Source: Rhizobiaceae bacterium (GTDB taxonomy: Bacteria; Pseudomonadota; Alphaproteobacteria; Rhizobiales; Rhizobiaceae). From it: a DNA stretch of 64,000 bases. Both the position numbers and the translations under genes were made by a program. The notes beneath the pieces are model-generated. The model made no database searches and was not told where the DNA came from. It saw only the letters and a program-made list of their open reading frames with translations. The stretch spans positions 62,001 through 126,000 of the forward strand of contig JARGOX010000010.1 of NCBI GenBank assembly GCA_029233925.1, in the 5' to 3' direction. Shown in pieces: positions 26,964 to 35,849 of this stretch. How positions within the stretch are numbered: position 1 is the stretch's first letter; each line of letters starts with the position of its first letter.

Positions 26964-27890
26964 ATGTCCACGACACTCTTTCTAATTCTCTGCCTGAATG
27001 GGCTGCAGTACGGCATGCTGCTGTTTCTCATCGCAGCAGGGCTGACGCTTGTGTTCGGCGTGATGGGCTTCATCAATCTTGCCCACGGGGTTCAATACAT
27101 GGTGGGCGCATATCTGGCTTTCGCCTATGTGCAATTGACCGGCAGCTTCATGCTTGCGGTCATACTCTCCCTTGTTACTGCCTTGATCCTCGGGCTTTTG
27201 CTGGAATATTTCATTTTTCGTCATCTCTACAATCGTGACCATCTTGATCAGGTATTGGCGACCTTCGGCATCATCATCTTTCTCAATGAACTGGCCAAAG
27301 TCATCTTTGGTCCGGCAACGCTTTCCATCGCACCTCCGGAGTTTTTGTCCGGCTCCATCCAGCTGACAGAAACCTTGCGCTATCCAATCTACCGTTTCGT
27401 CACCATCATCGCGGGTCTCGTCGTTGCGCTGGGGCTTTATCTCACCATAAGCTTTACCCGCATTGGCATGCTGATCCGCGCTGGCGCCACATCGGCTGAA
27501 ATGGTCTCTGCCCTTGGGGTTAACATCCAGCGGCTCTTCATGATCGTGTTTGGCGTTGGCGCCATGCTGGCAGGGTTTGCAGGCGTCATCGCCGCACCGA
27601 TTTTTGCCATTGAACCGGGCATGGGAGACAATATTCTCATCGTTGCCTTTGTGGTGATTATCACCGGCGGGATTGGCTCCATCGGCGGTGCCTTTTTCGC
27701 CGCACTGCTCGTCGGTCTGATCGATACGCTGGGGCGCAGTCTTGCGACCGAGATTCTGTCAACCATCTTCAACCCTTCTTTCGCCAATCAGATCGGACCG
27801 GCACTGGCCTCCATGCTGATCTACATATTGATGGCCGCAATCCTGGTGTTTCGGCCCAAAGGGCTGCTGCCCGCCAAGGGAGTCTCCTGA
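26964..27890 (+). CDS. ABC transporter permease (LivH-like)
   Basis: 308 residues with about eight transmembrane segments. Typical LivH features are NGLQYGMLLFLIAAGLTLVFGVMGFINLAHG at the N-terminus, the GATSAEMVSALGVNI coupling loop and the C-terminal VVIITGGIGSIGGAFFAALLVG. Start ATG 26964 follows AAAGG. Its stop overlaps the LivM-like start at 27890. Confidence 0.87.
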   Translation: MSTTLFLILCLNGLQYGMLLFLIAAGLTLVFGVMGFINLAHGVQYMVGAYLAFAYVQLTGSFMLAVILSLVTALILGLLLEYFIFRHLYNRDHLDQVLATFGIIIFLNELAKVIFGPATLSIAPPEFLSGSIQLTETLRYPIYRFVTIIAGLVVALGLYLTISFTRIGMLIRAGATSAEMVSALGVNIQRLFMIVFGVGAMLAGFAGVIAAPIFAIEPGMGDNILIVAFVVIITGGIGSIGGAFFAALLVGLIDTLGRSLATEILSTIFNPSFANQIGPALASMLIYILMAAILVFRPKGLLPAKGVS

Positions 27891-28837
27891 TGGACCGGTC
27901 TCTGGTCACGGCTGCCGTCCTGTTCGGCCTTTTATTAGCCATGCCGTTCCTTCTGCCGCTGATCGGATCGGCCTATCTCTCCGGGCTGATCATCAAGGCC
28001 ATGCTGCTGGCCATCGCCGCGATCTCGCTTGATTTGCTGATCGGCCACGGCGGCATGATCAGCCTTGGACATGCTGCATTTGTGGGTGTGGGCGCCTACG
28101 CCACAGCCATCGCTCTGGAAAATGGTGTCGACGACATTTTTCTGCTGCTGCTCATTACACTTGCAGTCACAGGTCTGACGGCTCTTGTCTCGGGCGGTCT
28201 CGCACTGCGCACCAGCGGTTTGTATTTTCTGATGATCACGCTGGCTTTCGGCCAAATGATCTATTTCACGCTGACATCACTCGCGGCCTATGGCGGGGAT
28301 GATGGTCTGACCCTTTGGTCGCTCGCCACCGTATTTGGCAGCAATGTCCTGCAAAGCGGCAATGGCCTTTATTATCTTGTGCTGGGCACTTTATTTGCCA
28401 CATGGTGGGGCGTCTACCGCATCAGTCGCTCGCGTTTCGGTCGCGTCCTGCGGGCAGCACGCGATAATCCCGAACGGGCCGAAGTGATGGGGTATCCGGT
28501 TGTCCGCTTCCGTCTGATTGCCTACCTGATCGCTGCGATGATCGCTGGTGTGTCAGGCCTTTTGCTGGTGCAGCATGCGGAATTCGTCAGTCCTGCACTT
28601 GCCACCTGGCAGCGCTCCGGCGACCTGATCGTGGTCATTGTCCTGGGCGGTCTTGCGACCCGCAATGGCGCAATCCTCGGTGCCTTTTTCATTGTTATCG
28701 TCGAAGAGGTGCTGGGCTCCTTTATCCACGAATGGCGCCTTATCTACGGCCCGCTCCTGGTGTTGATGGTGCTCTTTGCCAAGGGCGGCATCAGCCATCT
28801 GCTCACGCCCAAGGGCGCAAAGGGCTATGCATCATGA
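27890..28837 (+). CDS. ABC transporter permease (LivM-like)
   Basis: 315 residues with eight or nine transmembrane segments. SLDLLIGHGGMISLGHAAFVGVGAYATAI is the hallmark of LivM, and GRVLRAARDNPERAEVMGYPV is the ATPase-coupling loop. Overlaps both its neighbours (ATGA with LivG-like). Forms the channel with LivH-like. Confidence 0.87.
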   Translation: MDRSLVTAAVLFGLLLAMPFLLPLIGSAYLSGLIIKAMLLAIAAISLDLLIGHGGMISLGHAAFVGVGAYATAIALENGVDDIFLLLLITLAVTGLTALVSGGLALRTSGLYFLMITLAFGQMIYFTLTSLAAYGGDDGLTLWSLATVFGSNVLQSGNGLYYLVLGTLFATWWGVYRISRSRFGRVLRAARDNPERAEVMGYPVVRFRLIAYLIAAMIAGVSGLLLVQHAEFVSPALATWQRSGDLIVVIVLGGLATRNGAILGAFFIVIVEEVLGSFIHEWRLIYGPLLVLMVLFAKGGISHLLTPKGAKGYAS

Positions 28838-29580
28838 GCACTTTGGAAATCCGCAAGCTGAACAAGAGTTTTGGTGCGCTCACGGTGAGCCGGGACATAT
28901 CCATTAGTATCGGCGAAGGTCAGTGCCACGCGCTCATTGGTCCAAACGGCGCCGGCAAGACCACGCTGATCCATCAGATTTCAGGTGTCCTGCGGCCTGA
29001 TTCCGGGCATATATTGCTGGATGGACAGGACATCACGCAGATGTCGGTCTCCAGACGCGTACAGGCAGGCCTCGGCCGAACATTTCAGATTACCTCGGTC
29101 CTGCCCAGCTTTACGGCGCTGGAAAACACCGCCATTGCCGCACAGGCCAAATCGGGCTCCAGCCTGCGTTTTTTCCGCGACGCTTCGCGCGAGACCGCGT
29201 TGAATGAAATTGCGCTGTCGACACTGCAGCGCGTTGGCCTTGCCGACCGTGCTGCCATACCGGCTGCCGATCTGTCGCACGGGGAATTGCGCCTGCTGGA
29301 GCTGGCTATTTCTCTTGCCGGCAAGCCAAAGTTCCTGTTGCTTGATGAACCCATGGCGGGATTGGGCCGCTCGGAAAGTGTAGCCCTTGTTGCGCTGCTG
29401 TCGGAACTGCGTGGCAGCCTGCCGATGCTTCTGGTGGAACATGATATGGATGCGATTTTCCAATTGGCCGATACCGTTTCCCTGTTGGTTGATGGCCAAG
29501 TGGTTGCCCGTGGCACGCCGGACGAGGTGCGCGCCGACGCCGCGGCGCGTGCTGCGTATCTGGGAGAGAATGCCGCATGA
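28834..29580 (+). CDS. ABC transporter ATP-binding protein (LivG-like)
   Basis: 248 residues. Walker A GPNGAGKTT lies at about 36-44, the LivG-type GLGRTFQITSVLPSFTALENTAIAA Q-loop region is present, LSHGELRLLELAISLAGKPKFLLLDEPMAGL includes signature and Walker B, and VEHDMDAI holds the switch histidine. The signature reads LSHGE in place of LSGGQ, normal for the LivG group. ATG 28834 overlaps the LivM-like stop; the longer reading frame to 28732 is rejected. Confidence 0.88.
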   Translation: MSTLEIRKLNKSFGALTVSRDISISIGEGQCHALIGPNGAGKTTLIHQISGVLRPDSGHILLDGQDITQMSVSRRVQAGLGRTFQITSVLPSFTALENTAIAAQAKSGSSLRFFRDASRETALNEIALSTLQRVGLADRAAIPAADLSHGELRLLELAISLAGKPKFLLLDEPMAGLGRSESVALVALLSELRGSLPMLLVEHDMDAIFQLADTVSLLVDGQVVARGTPDEVRADAAARAAYLGENAA

Positions 29581-30278
29581 GTGCGCTTGTCAGCATCGAG
29601 AATCTGCACGCAGGCTATGGGAACACCGAGGTGCTCTTTGGCGTCACCATGGATATTACGGCCGGACAGGTCACCACGCTCATGGGCCGCAATGGCATGG
29701 GCAAGACAACCACTGTGCGATGTCTGATGGGCCTGATAAAGCCCACAGCAGGGACGATCATCATTCACGGAAATGACATGACGGGTGAACCACCCTACCT
29801 GATCGCGCAGGCAGGCATTGGGCTGGTCCCCGAAGGGCGCCATGTTTTCCCCTCGCTCACCGTCAGCGAAAACCTGAGCGCCACCGCCCGCCGTAAGGCG
29901 GATGGGTGGAGCGAAGAGCGTATCTATGATGCCTTCCCCCGCCTTGCCCAACGCAAGAGCCACTTCGGTTTTCAGCTTTCCGGTGGTGAGCAGCAGATGC
30001 TGGCGATTGGCCGCGCCCTGATGACCAATCCGCAGCTGCTGATTCTCGACGAAGCAACGGAAGGGCTGGCGCCGCTGATCCGCGAGGAAATCTGGTCGAT
30101 GCTGGAAAGGCTCAAGCAGGACGGTCTGTCGATTCTGCTGATCGACAAAAACCTTGAAGAGCTGTCGCGCATTTCCGACCGCTATTTTGTCATCGAAAAA
30201 GGTGAAGTGGTCTGGAACGGCAGCTCCGCCGACTTCGACGCGCAGCGGGCCCATGTCGAACAGTTTTTACATCTTTAA
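29577..30278 (+). CDS. ABC transporter ATP-binding protein (LivF-like)
   Basis: 233 residues. Walker A GRNGMGKTT, LVPEGRHVFPSLTVSENL after the Q-loop, ABC signature LSGGEQQM, Walker B LLILDEATEGLAP and LLIDKNLEEL where LivF normally has VEQN. The last feature is a variation of the switch region: aspartate-lysine-asparagine replaces the usual Glu-Gln/His-Asn. It completes the five-gene importer. The protein ends at the usual LivF length. Confidence 0.88.
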   Translation: MSALVSIENLHAGYGNTEVLFGVTMDITAGQVTTLMGRNGMGKTTTVRCLMGLIKPTAGTIIIHGNDMTGEPPYLIAQAGIGLVPEGRHVFPSLTVSENLSATARRKADGWSEERIYDAFPRLAQRKSHFGFQLSGGEQQMLAIGRALMTNPQLLILDEATEGLAPLIREEIWSMLERLKQDGLSILLIDKNLEELSRISDRYFVIEKGEVVWNGSSADFDAQRAHVEQFLHL

Positions 30279-30448
30279 CGGCGTGGATGGCTCGGTCGGG
30301 AACCAACGGTCTCGAAACAGCATGCCGTGTTCTTGCGATCCTGCTGGCAGAGGGATAATAAGAGTGCATATCATTCTGTGAACTGGCTTGCGTCTCTTGG
30401 TCAAAGAATGGTTGCCGCCTTACCTCTGCGAAGTGGAATACACCTGAA

Positions 30449-31651
30449 ATGACGACTGCAACGCGCGCCCGAACCCATTTGACTGTTCTGGTGGTTCTGG
30501 GATCCGTTCATCTGCTAAACGATATGATGCAATCATTGATCCCTGCGGTCTATCCGATCCTCAAGGAAGCCTATGCGCTCGATTTCGTTCAGATCGGCAT
30601 CATAACCATGACATTCCAGCTCGCCGGAGCCATGCTGCAACCTTTGATCGGCATGGCAACGGACCGGCATCCTTTGCCCTATTCGCCCGTTGTCGGCATG
30701 ATGTTCACCCTTGTTGGGCTCGTCAGTCTCGCCTTTGCGCACAGCTATGCGGTGATCCTGCTCTCGGTGACGCTGATTGGTATCGGTTCGTCGATCTTCC
30801 ATCCCGAGGCGACCCGGATGGCGCGCTATGCCGGTGAAGGCCGTCAGGGGCTTGCGCAGGGTATCTTCCAGGTCGGTGGACAGGCCGGTGGCGCGCTCGG
30901 GCCGGTTTTTGCCGCGTTGATCATTGTGCCCTGGGGGCAGTCGAGCCTTGCGTGGTTTGCTTTGACCGCACTTTTGGCGATGACGCTTTTGACGTGGATT
31001 GGCAGCAAACAGCACCAGATCAGAGCGGAATTCACGGCCATGAGGGCGGCGATCAGCAAGAACGGCGCCGCGCCGGTGCAGCAGGCGCCCCTGACCATCG
31101 CCATAGGCCTCGTCGTTCTGACCTTTCTGATGTTCATCAAGAATGCCTATAGCGAGAGTTTCCGTTCCTTTTATACGTTCTATCTAATCGATCGGTTCGG
31201 CCTTTCGGTCCCGTCTGCGCAGATGATGCTTTTCATCTTCCTGCTGGCTGCAGCTGTCGGGGTGCTGATCGGCGGGATGGTTGGCGACCGGATAGGACGT
31301 TACCGGATAATCTGGATTTCAGTGCTGGGACCCTTGCCGCTCACATTGATCCTGCCCTACGCAGATCTGTTCTGGACAGGCGTGCTGACGATCGCAATCA
31401 ACCTGATCATGGCCAGCGCCTTCGCCTCGATCCTGATCTATGCCATCGAACTTCTGCCCAATCGGATCGGGTTGATCGGAGGATTGTTCTACGGTTTGAA
31501 CTTCGGTCTTGGCGGCATTGCAGCGGCTCTGCTGGGTGTGCTGGCGGACAGCTATGGCATTCAGACAGTCTACCAGATCTGCTCTTTTCTGCCGCTTGCA
31601 GGGTTAATGATCTGGTTCCTGCCTCGGATCGTCGAGGGCATTGGATCCTGA
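30449..31651 (+). CDS. fsr: MFS transporter of the fosmidomycin-resistance (Fsr) type
   Basis: 400 residues, 12 transmembrane segments. The block GIGSSIFHPEATRMARYAGEGRQGLAQGIFQVGGQAGGALGP is the family's best signature. Fsr proteins export fosmidomycin and probably other small acids or drugs through proton antiport. It stands 170 bases after the Liv operon on the same strand and may export a toxic intermediate of that pathway, or be independent. No regulator adjoins it. Confidence 0.85.
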   Translation: MTTATRARTHLTVLVVLGSVHLLNDMMQSLIPAVYPILKEAYALDFVQIGIITMTFQLAGAMLQPLIGMATDRHPLPYSPVVGMMFTLVGLVSLAFAHSYAVILLSVTLIGIGSSIFHPEATRMARYAGEGRQGLAQGIFQVGGQAGGALGPVFAALIIVPWGQSSLAWFALTALLAMTLLTWIGSKQHQIRAEFTAMRAAISKNGAAPVQQAPLTIAIGLVVLTFLMFIKNAYSESFRSFYTFYLIDRFGLSVPSAQMMLFIFLLAAAVGVLIGGMVGDRIGRYRIIWISVLGPLPLTLILPYADLFWTGVLTIAINLIMASAFASILIYAIELLPNRIGLIGGLFYGLNFGLGGIAAALLGVLADSYGIQTVYQICSFLPLAGLMIWFLPRIVEGIGS

Positions 31652-31759
31652 ATCGGGAGAAGTTGGGCATCGCAGGGCATCCAGAAAAGGTTTGTCACAT
31701 TAATACATACAGGCCAGTTGAGGTGACTCTGTCAGAGATTAAGCAGCCACAATCTCACG
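31652..31759. other. Intergenic spacer between the MFS gene and the IS6 relic
   Basis: About 110 bases with no gene. I see no clear IS6 terminal inverted repeat here, so the right-hand IS end relative to the transposase's C-terminus is lost or too degenerate to read. Confidence 0.3.
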
Positions 31760-32425
31760 CTACTCAGCGAAGGCTGTAATGCTCGATTGACGAAGAGTTT
31801 GTCGTAAGATCAGATGATGTTGCAAATTGAAATGTTCGTAGATGGCTTCATGGGCAAACACAAAAATGTAGCATTGATCCAGGTGATTTGAACCAACCCC
31901 TACGGCGTTCTCACCGACGCGTCGGTTGATGTGAAACTTCTGCTCAATTGTTTGGCCTGCCACCTGTGATGTGGATGTGGGGCAGCCCCAAGTCACTCAG
32001 GCAGCCAAAAATGAGTGCAGTTTTTATTGGCAATTTGTTGAAAATTGTATCCCCGTTTATTCATTAGTTATCCAGATAAGATTAAGGGCCGCACCTTTGT
32101 TTCGGCAGGATTGTGCAAGTCCTAAAAGGACATCCCCTTCATCATCTACGGCCCGCACAGGTATTTTTGCTTGTCAGCAATGCGAACGAACACCTCATCA
32201 AGAAACCAGCTTCCCGAAGTTTGACCTCTGCGAGAAGTGATGGTGACACCAATCTCCTGGCCGAATTTCAAAACCCGACGGCGGATCGCTTAAAAGCTGG
32301 CGTTAATCCCGCTTTCGGCCCGCATATTCCTCAATATCCCGAAAGCTCAATGGAGCCGACAATAGAGCCAGACCGCCCGCCGGAATATTGCCTGTGGGAT
32401 CCGATGGTAGGCGAAAGATTTTTTG
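31760..32425 (-). pseudogene. IS6-family transposase relic
   Basis: Read on the minus strand in shifting frames, an IS6-type transposase can be followed almost from end to end. Near 32420-32360 there is YHRIPQAIFRRAVWLYCRL, then LSFRDIEEYAG (about 32350-32320), AIRRRVLKFGQEIGV (about 32285), GSWFLDEVFVRIADKQKYL (about 32215-32160), VDDEGDVLLGLAQSCRNKGAALNLI (about 32150-32075), and the C-terminal AIYEHFNLQHHLILRQTLR (about 31850-31790). The first DDE aspartate lies in the LDEVFVRI block and the second in VDDEG. At least four frame changes or stops make it nonfunctional, and part of the middle is shortened. Confidence 0.75.
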
Positions 32426-32600
32426 GTCATTCGATGGAAATTACCTGTCGGAGCGACAATCGTTGAGTTAACGGGGCAATGCACTACGAAGGCCCGGATA
32501 TCCTATTCATCTTGCCTCCATGACGTTGAGATGAAGTGGAAATCCTCCATCGTTCATATTCTCACTTCCCTGACGCTGGCCCCGATGTCAGACATGCTAC
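32426..32600. other. Spacer between the IS relic and the sugar-ABC promoter
   Basis: About 175 bases; short frames give no recognisable protein. It contains GTTGAGTTAACGGGGCAATGC near 32463-32483, which might be a remnant of an IS end but does not match a known terminal repeat convincingly. Confidence 0.2.
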
Positions 32601-32637
32601 TTGACACTGAAATCGATACCATTTATGAAATCGATTT
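32601..32637 (+). promoter_or_regulatory. Sigma-70-like promoter with overlapping LacI-type operator
   Basis: TTGACA at 32601-32606 is separated by 17 bases from TATGAA at 32624-32629. GAAATCGAT is repeated at 32609-32617 and 32627-32635, and the second copy forms the perfect palindrome AAATCGATTT (32628-32637). One copy lies in the spacer and one on the -10 element, a good repressor layout for the LacI protein encoded at 36856. The coding start follows at 32709 with AGGGAGG. Confidence 0.6.
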
Positions 32638-32708
32638 GTAAGGAGAATTTTGTTGCGAAACGCTTGTCAGTCATGTCTGGACGGCGCTCGCTCAAGGGAG
32701 GAAAATGA

Positions 32709-33977
32709 ATGCATCTGTTTCAGAAATTGTTGAAAGCCGGATCCAGTCTGGCGCTCGCGGGCTCAATCTCGGCAGCACTGGCGGTGGGAGCTCACGCACA
32801 AACAGAATTGAATGTTGTTTGGATGGGGTGGGCCGAGGAGTCGGTCAAGCCGCTGATGGATTGGTTTGGGAAGGAAAATCCAGACATCAACCTGAATTAT
32901 CAACGGATCCCGTATAATGAACTCTTGTCGACGCTTGAGGTGCGTCTCGGATCCCGAACGCCGGAGCCAGACCTATATTCAGCTGACGCTTCTCTGACCG
33001 CGTCTTATGCCGCTCGCGGGCATCTTCTCGACTTGACGCCTTATTTCGCTGATGATCTCGATCGTTTCGACAGTGCTGCGCTTGGCGCGGCAAGCTACAA
33101 CGGCAAGATGTATGCGGGGCCGTTCGCCACGTCGATGCAGCTCATGTTCGTGAATGTCGATCTGTTCAAGAAAGCGGGTGTCGAGCTTCCGAGCACTGAT
33201 ATCGACGGGCGCTGGACCTGGGAACAGGTTCGAGAAGCCGCCAAGGCGATTGCTAAGCCGGAGGATAATCTCTGGGGTGTCCTTCTCGAGCAGTCTGATC
33301 GGCCCTATCAGTTGCTTCCGCTCATGCAATCCAAAGGCGCTCAATTGGTCAGCGATGATGGTCTGGAGGCGACTGGCTATGTCAATGGCGAAAAGTTCGT
33401 GGAGGCCACGCAATTCTACGCAGACCTCTTTGGAGCCGACAAAGTCAGTCCGCCGGGACTGTTCGAGCTGAACCTCGTTCAGGAGGTCTTTCATACGGGT
33501 CACGCGGCAATGATGGTCGGCGGGACCTGGAACCTCGGTCGCCTGGAAAAGAGCGCTGATTTCGAGTGGATTGCAGTGCCGCACCCCTATTTTGCTGGTG
33601 GTGTGCCTGTTACGCCGACAGGGTCGTGGCAGATAGGCATCAATCCAAGGACTGAGCACCTCGATGAGAGTGTTCGCTTCATGAAGTTCTTCATGCGCGA
33701 TGATGTGCAGGCTGAATGGTATAAGCTCCGGCCATATCCTCCGGTGCTCAAGGCCAATTGGGATAACCTTTCTGATCTGTTGAAGGGGAAGCCTTGGGAA
33801 ATTGCGAAGTATGAATTACAGAATACTGCTGTTCCGCGCCCGCCAATTCCGGGTTTCCGAGAGTATGAGGAAATTCTGAAGCTCGCATTTCGGGATATCC
33901 AACAAGGTGCCGATGTTCGCGAACGCCTTGATAAAGCTGCCCGGGAGATGGACCGCGAGTTAGCCAAGTACAAGTAA
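32709..33977 (+). CDS. ABC sugar-type substrate-binding protein (family 1)
   Basis: 422 residues with a signal peptide ending AVGAHAQT near residue 31. Mature sequence ELNVVWMGWAEESVKPLMDWFGKENPDI, EPDLYSADASLTASYAARG and VFHTGHAAMMVGGTWNLG are typical of UgpB/MalE-like proteins for carbohydrate importers. Ligand unknown; enzymes in the cluster (ribokinase, nucleoside hydrolase, GH116) point to a nucleoside, ribose or glycoside. A stable stem-loop separates it from the permeases. Confidence 0.87.
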   Translation: MHLFQKLLKAGSSLALAGSISAALAVGAHAQTELNVVWMGWAEESVKPLMDWFGKENPDINLNYQRIPYNELLSTLEVRLGSRTPEPDLYSADASLTASYAARGHLLDLTPYFADDLDRFDSAALGAASYNGKMYAGPFATSMQLMFVNVDLFKKAGVELPSTDIDGRWTWEQVREAAKAIAKPEDNLWGVLLEQSDRPYQLLPLMQSKGAQLVSDDGLEATGYVNGEKFVEATQFYADLFGADKVSPPGLFELNLVQEVFHTGHAAMMVGGTWNLGRLEKSADFEWIAVPHPYFAGGVPVTPTGSWQIGINPRTEHLDESVRFMKFFMRDDVQAEWYKLRPYPPVLKANWDNLSDLLKGKPWEIAKYELQNTAVPRPPIPGFREYEEILKLAFRDIQQGADVRERLDKAAREMDRELAKYK

Positions 33978-33985
33978 AATTTGCC

Positions 33986-34021
33986 ATCCGGGTCGCCGTC
34001 GTACACGTCTGCGGCCCGGAT
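33986..34021 (+). terminator. Intra-operon stem-loop between binding protein and permeases
   Basis: Arms ATCCGGGTCGC (33986-33996) and GCGGCCCGGAT (34011-34021) pair over 11 bases with one G-U pair, with a 14-base loop, nine bases past the stop. No U-run follows. A second small dyad TCGGGC/GCCCGA lies at 34066-34089. Probable 3'-end stabiliser or partial terminator, raising binding-protein levels over permeases. The 150-base gap holds no gene. Confidence 0.55.
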
Positions 34022-34127
34022 AATCGGGTCCCCACTGTTTTCATTCGCCGTCATTATCGTGCGCGTCGGGCATCGACGTGTACGCCCGATTGCGTGCACA
34101 GAATAAAAGGCAGTTCGAAGAACTCTC

Positions 34128-34979
34128 ATGCGCATCAATCCAGCTTACTACTTTCTCGCTCCCGCTTTTATGGGGCTCTCCGTATTCAAGATTTTTCCGA
34201 TCGGTGTAGCGATTGTGGGCAGTTTTTACGGTACCACGTTGATTGGGGAGAGTGTTTTTAGAGGGTTAGACAATTATCTGTCGATTTTCGGCGATCTTGA
34301 TCTTCTGAGGTCGTTCGGCATTACCCTGTTGTTCAATTTGATCGCCAATCCGCTGCAGATTGTGCTCTCGTTAATGGTCGCCTTACTGGTTTTTCGTCCG
34401 GGCCCGCTCATCGGCCTTTTCCGTTCAGTGTTGTTTCTGCCTGTGACCTTGTCTCTGGTGCTCACGGCGCTAATCTGGAACTTGCTTCTCGACCCCTATC
34501 TCGGTCCGGTAAATGCGGTGCTTGATGCAGTGGGAATAGGCCGCCAGGGATTCTTCAAGGACGAGGCGCAGGCGCTTGGCTCGATGGTCTGGCTCACCAC
34601 GTGGCGAGGTGTTGGCTACTGGATGCTATTCATGTTGGCAGGTCTCTACGCCATACCGGAATCTCTGTATGAGGCTGCGAAGATCGACGGCGCTTCATGG
34701 TGGCAGCGTTTCCGCCATGTCACGCTGCCTTTGATGCGTCGACCTATTGCTTTTGTCCTGGTGGCGTCGACCGCAATCAATATGCTGTTTTTTGCCCCAG
34801 TCTATGTGATTACCGCAGGCGGGCCAAACGGTGCGACCGACTTTGTAATGTTCCGTATTTACCAGGCAGCCTTCAACTACATTGATGTTGGTCGTTCTTT
34901 GGCGATGTCAACGGTCATGCTTGTCGTCGTGCTAGCTGTAGCGATAGTAGAGCTCTGGTTGATGCGTAGTGAGGATTAA
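34128..34979 (+). CDS. ABC sugar transporter permease (UgpA/MalF-like)
   Basis: 283 residues, six transmembrane segments, EAA loop YEAAKIDGASWWQRFRHVTLPLMRRP. The N-terminus is short, as in UgpA-type proteins. ATG 34128 lies 150 bases after the binding-protein gene. It pairs with the next permease. Confidence 0.85.
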   Translation: MRINPAYYFLAPAFMGLSVFKIFPIGVAIVGSFYGTTLIGESVFRGLDNYLSIFGDLDLLRSFGITLLFNLIANPLQIVLSLMVALLVFRPGPLIGLFRSVLFLPVTLSLVLTALIWNLLLDPYLGPVNAVLDAVGIGRQGFFKDEAQALGSMVWLTTWRGVGYWMLFMLAGLYAIPESLYEAAKIDGASWWQRFRHVTLPLMRRPIAFVLVASTAINMLFFAPVYVITAGGPNGATDFVMFRIYQAAFNYIDVGRSLAMSTVMLVVVLAVAIVELWLMRSED

Positions 34980-34983
34980 AGTC

Positions 34984-35826
34984 ATGCGATCACGAACTTC
35001 TGCCGCCCTTCTGCCGGTTGCCCGTTACACACTTTTGATAGTGCTGGCGATGATCATTTTGGCGCCAATCGTCTGGGTTGCCATATCGTCTGTCAGGCCG
35101 CCTGAGGAAATTTTTCTTTACTCACCGAAACTGTCCTGGCGGACCTTCATCCCAGAAACCTTCACTTGGGAGAATTACAGACTCCTCTGGGAAAGCGATT
35201 TTCCACGCGCGGTCACCAACACCTTGTTCGTAGCGTTCGCCACGGTCGCGCTCGGCATTCTGATCTGCTCCGCCGCTGGTTTTGCCTTTGCCGTGTTCGA
35301 CTTTCCTTTCAAGAATACCCTTTTTGTCGTGGTCATCATAACCTTCATCATGCCATTTGAAGCGATCGTTGTTCCGCTTTACGTCATGGTTCGCGACCTG
35401 AATTGGAATGATACCTATTTTGCTCTGGTCATGCCCGAGGTCGCGAGCGGTTTCATCATCTTTCTGTTTCGTCAGTTTTTTACGAAGGTCAGCAAAGAGC
35501 TGTTCGAGGCTGCCCGTGTTGATGGGGCGTCCTGGTGGCGAATCTATTGGGACGTGGCGATGCCGCTATCCTGGCCAACTGTAGTAGCCGCCGCCCTCAT
35601 GATGTTCATTCATCAGTGGGATGCATTTTTCTGGCCACTTGTCGCGGCCACATCGCCGGACTTGACGATGGTTCAAGTTGCGATAGCGCGTTACCTACAG
35701 TTCGAGCAGGCTGATTTCGGTCGTCTGTTTGCCGCGATGACCGTAGCATCCTTTCTCGCGATCCTCCCGTTCATGGCGCTGCAAAGATACTACATCCGCA
35801 CGATCGTTGATAGTGGAATCAAATAA
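34984..35826 (+). CDS. ABC sugar transporter permease (UgpE/MalG-like)
   Basis: 280 residues, six transmembrane segments, EAA loop FEAARVDGASWWRIYWDVAMPLSWP. The start ATG 34984 has GAGG nine bases upstream (34971-34974); a GTG at 34969 within the previous gene's end is possible. Second half of the permease heterodimer; the ATPase partner is not adjacent but encoded at 41477, after the catabolic genes. Confidence 0.85.
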   Translation: MRSRTSAALLPVARYTLLIVLAMIILAPIVWVAISSVRPPEEIFLYSPKLSWRTFIPETFTWENYRLLWESDFPRAVTNTLFVAFATVALGILICSAAGFAFAVFDFPFKNTLFVVVIITFIMPFEAIVVPLYVMVRDLNWNDTYFALVMPEVASGFIIFLFRQFFTKVSKELFEAARVDGASWWRIYWDVAMPLSWPTVVAAALMMFIHQWDAFFWPLVAATSPDLTMVQVAIARYLQFEQADFGRLFAAMTVASFLAILPFMALQRYYIRTIVDSGIK

Positions 35827-35849
35827 GTATAGAATAGGAGGTGTATTGC

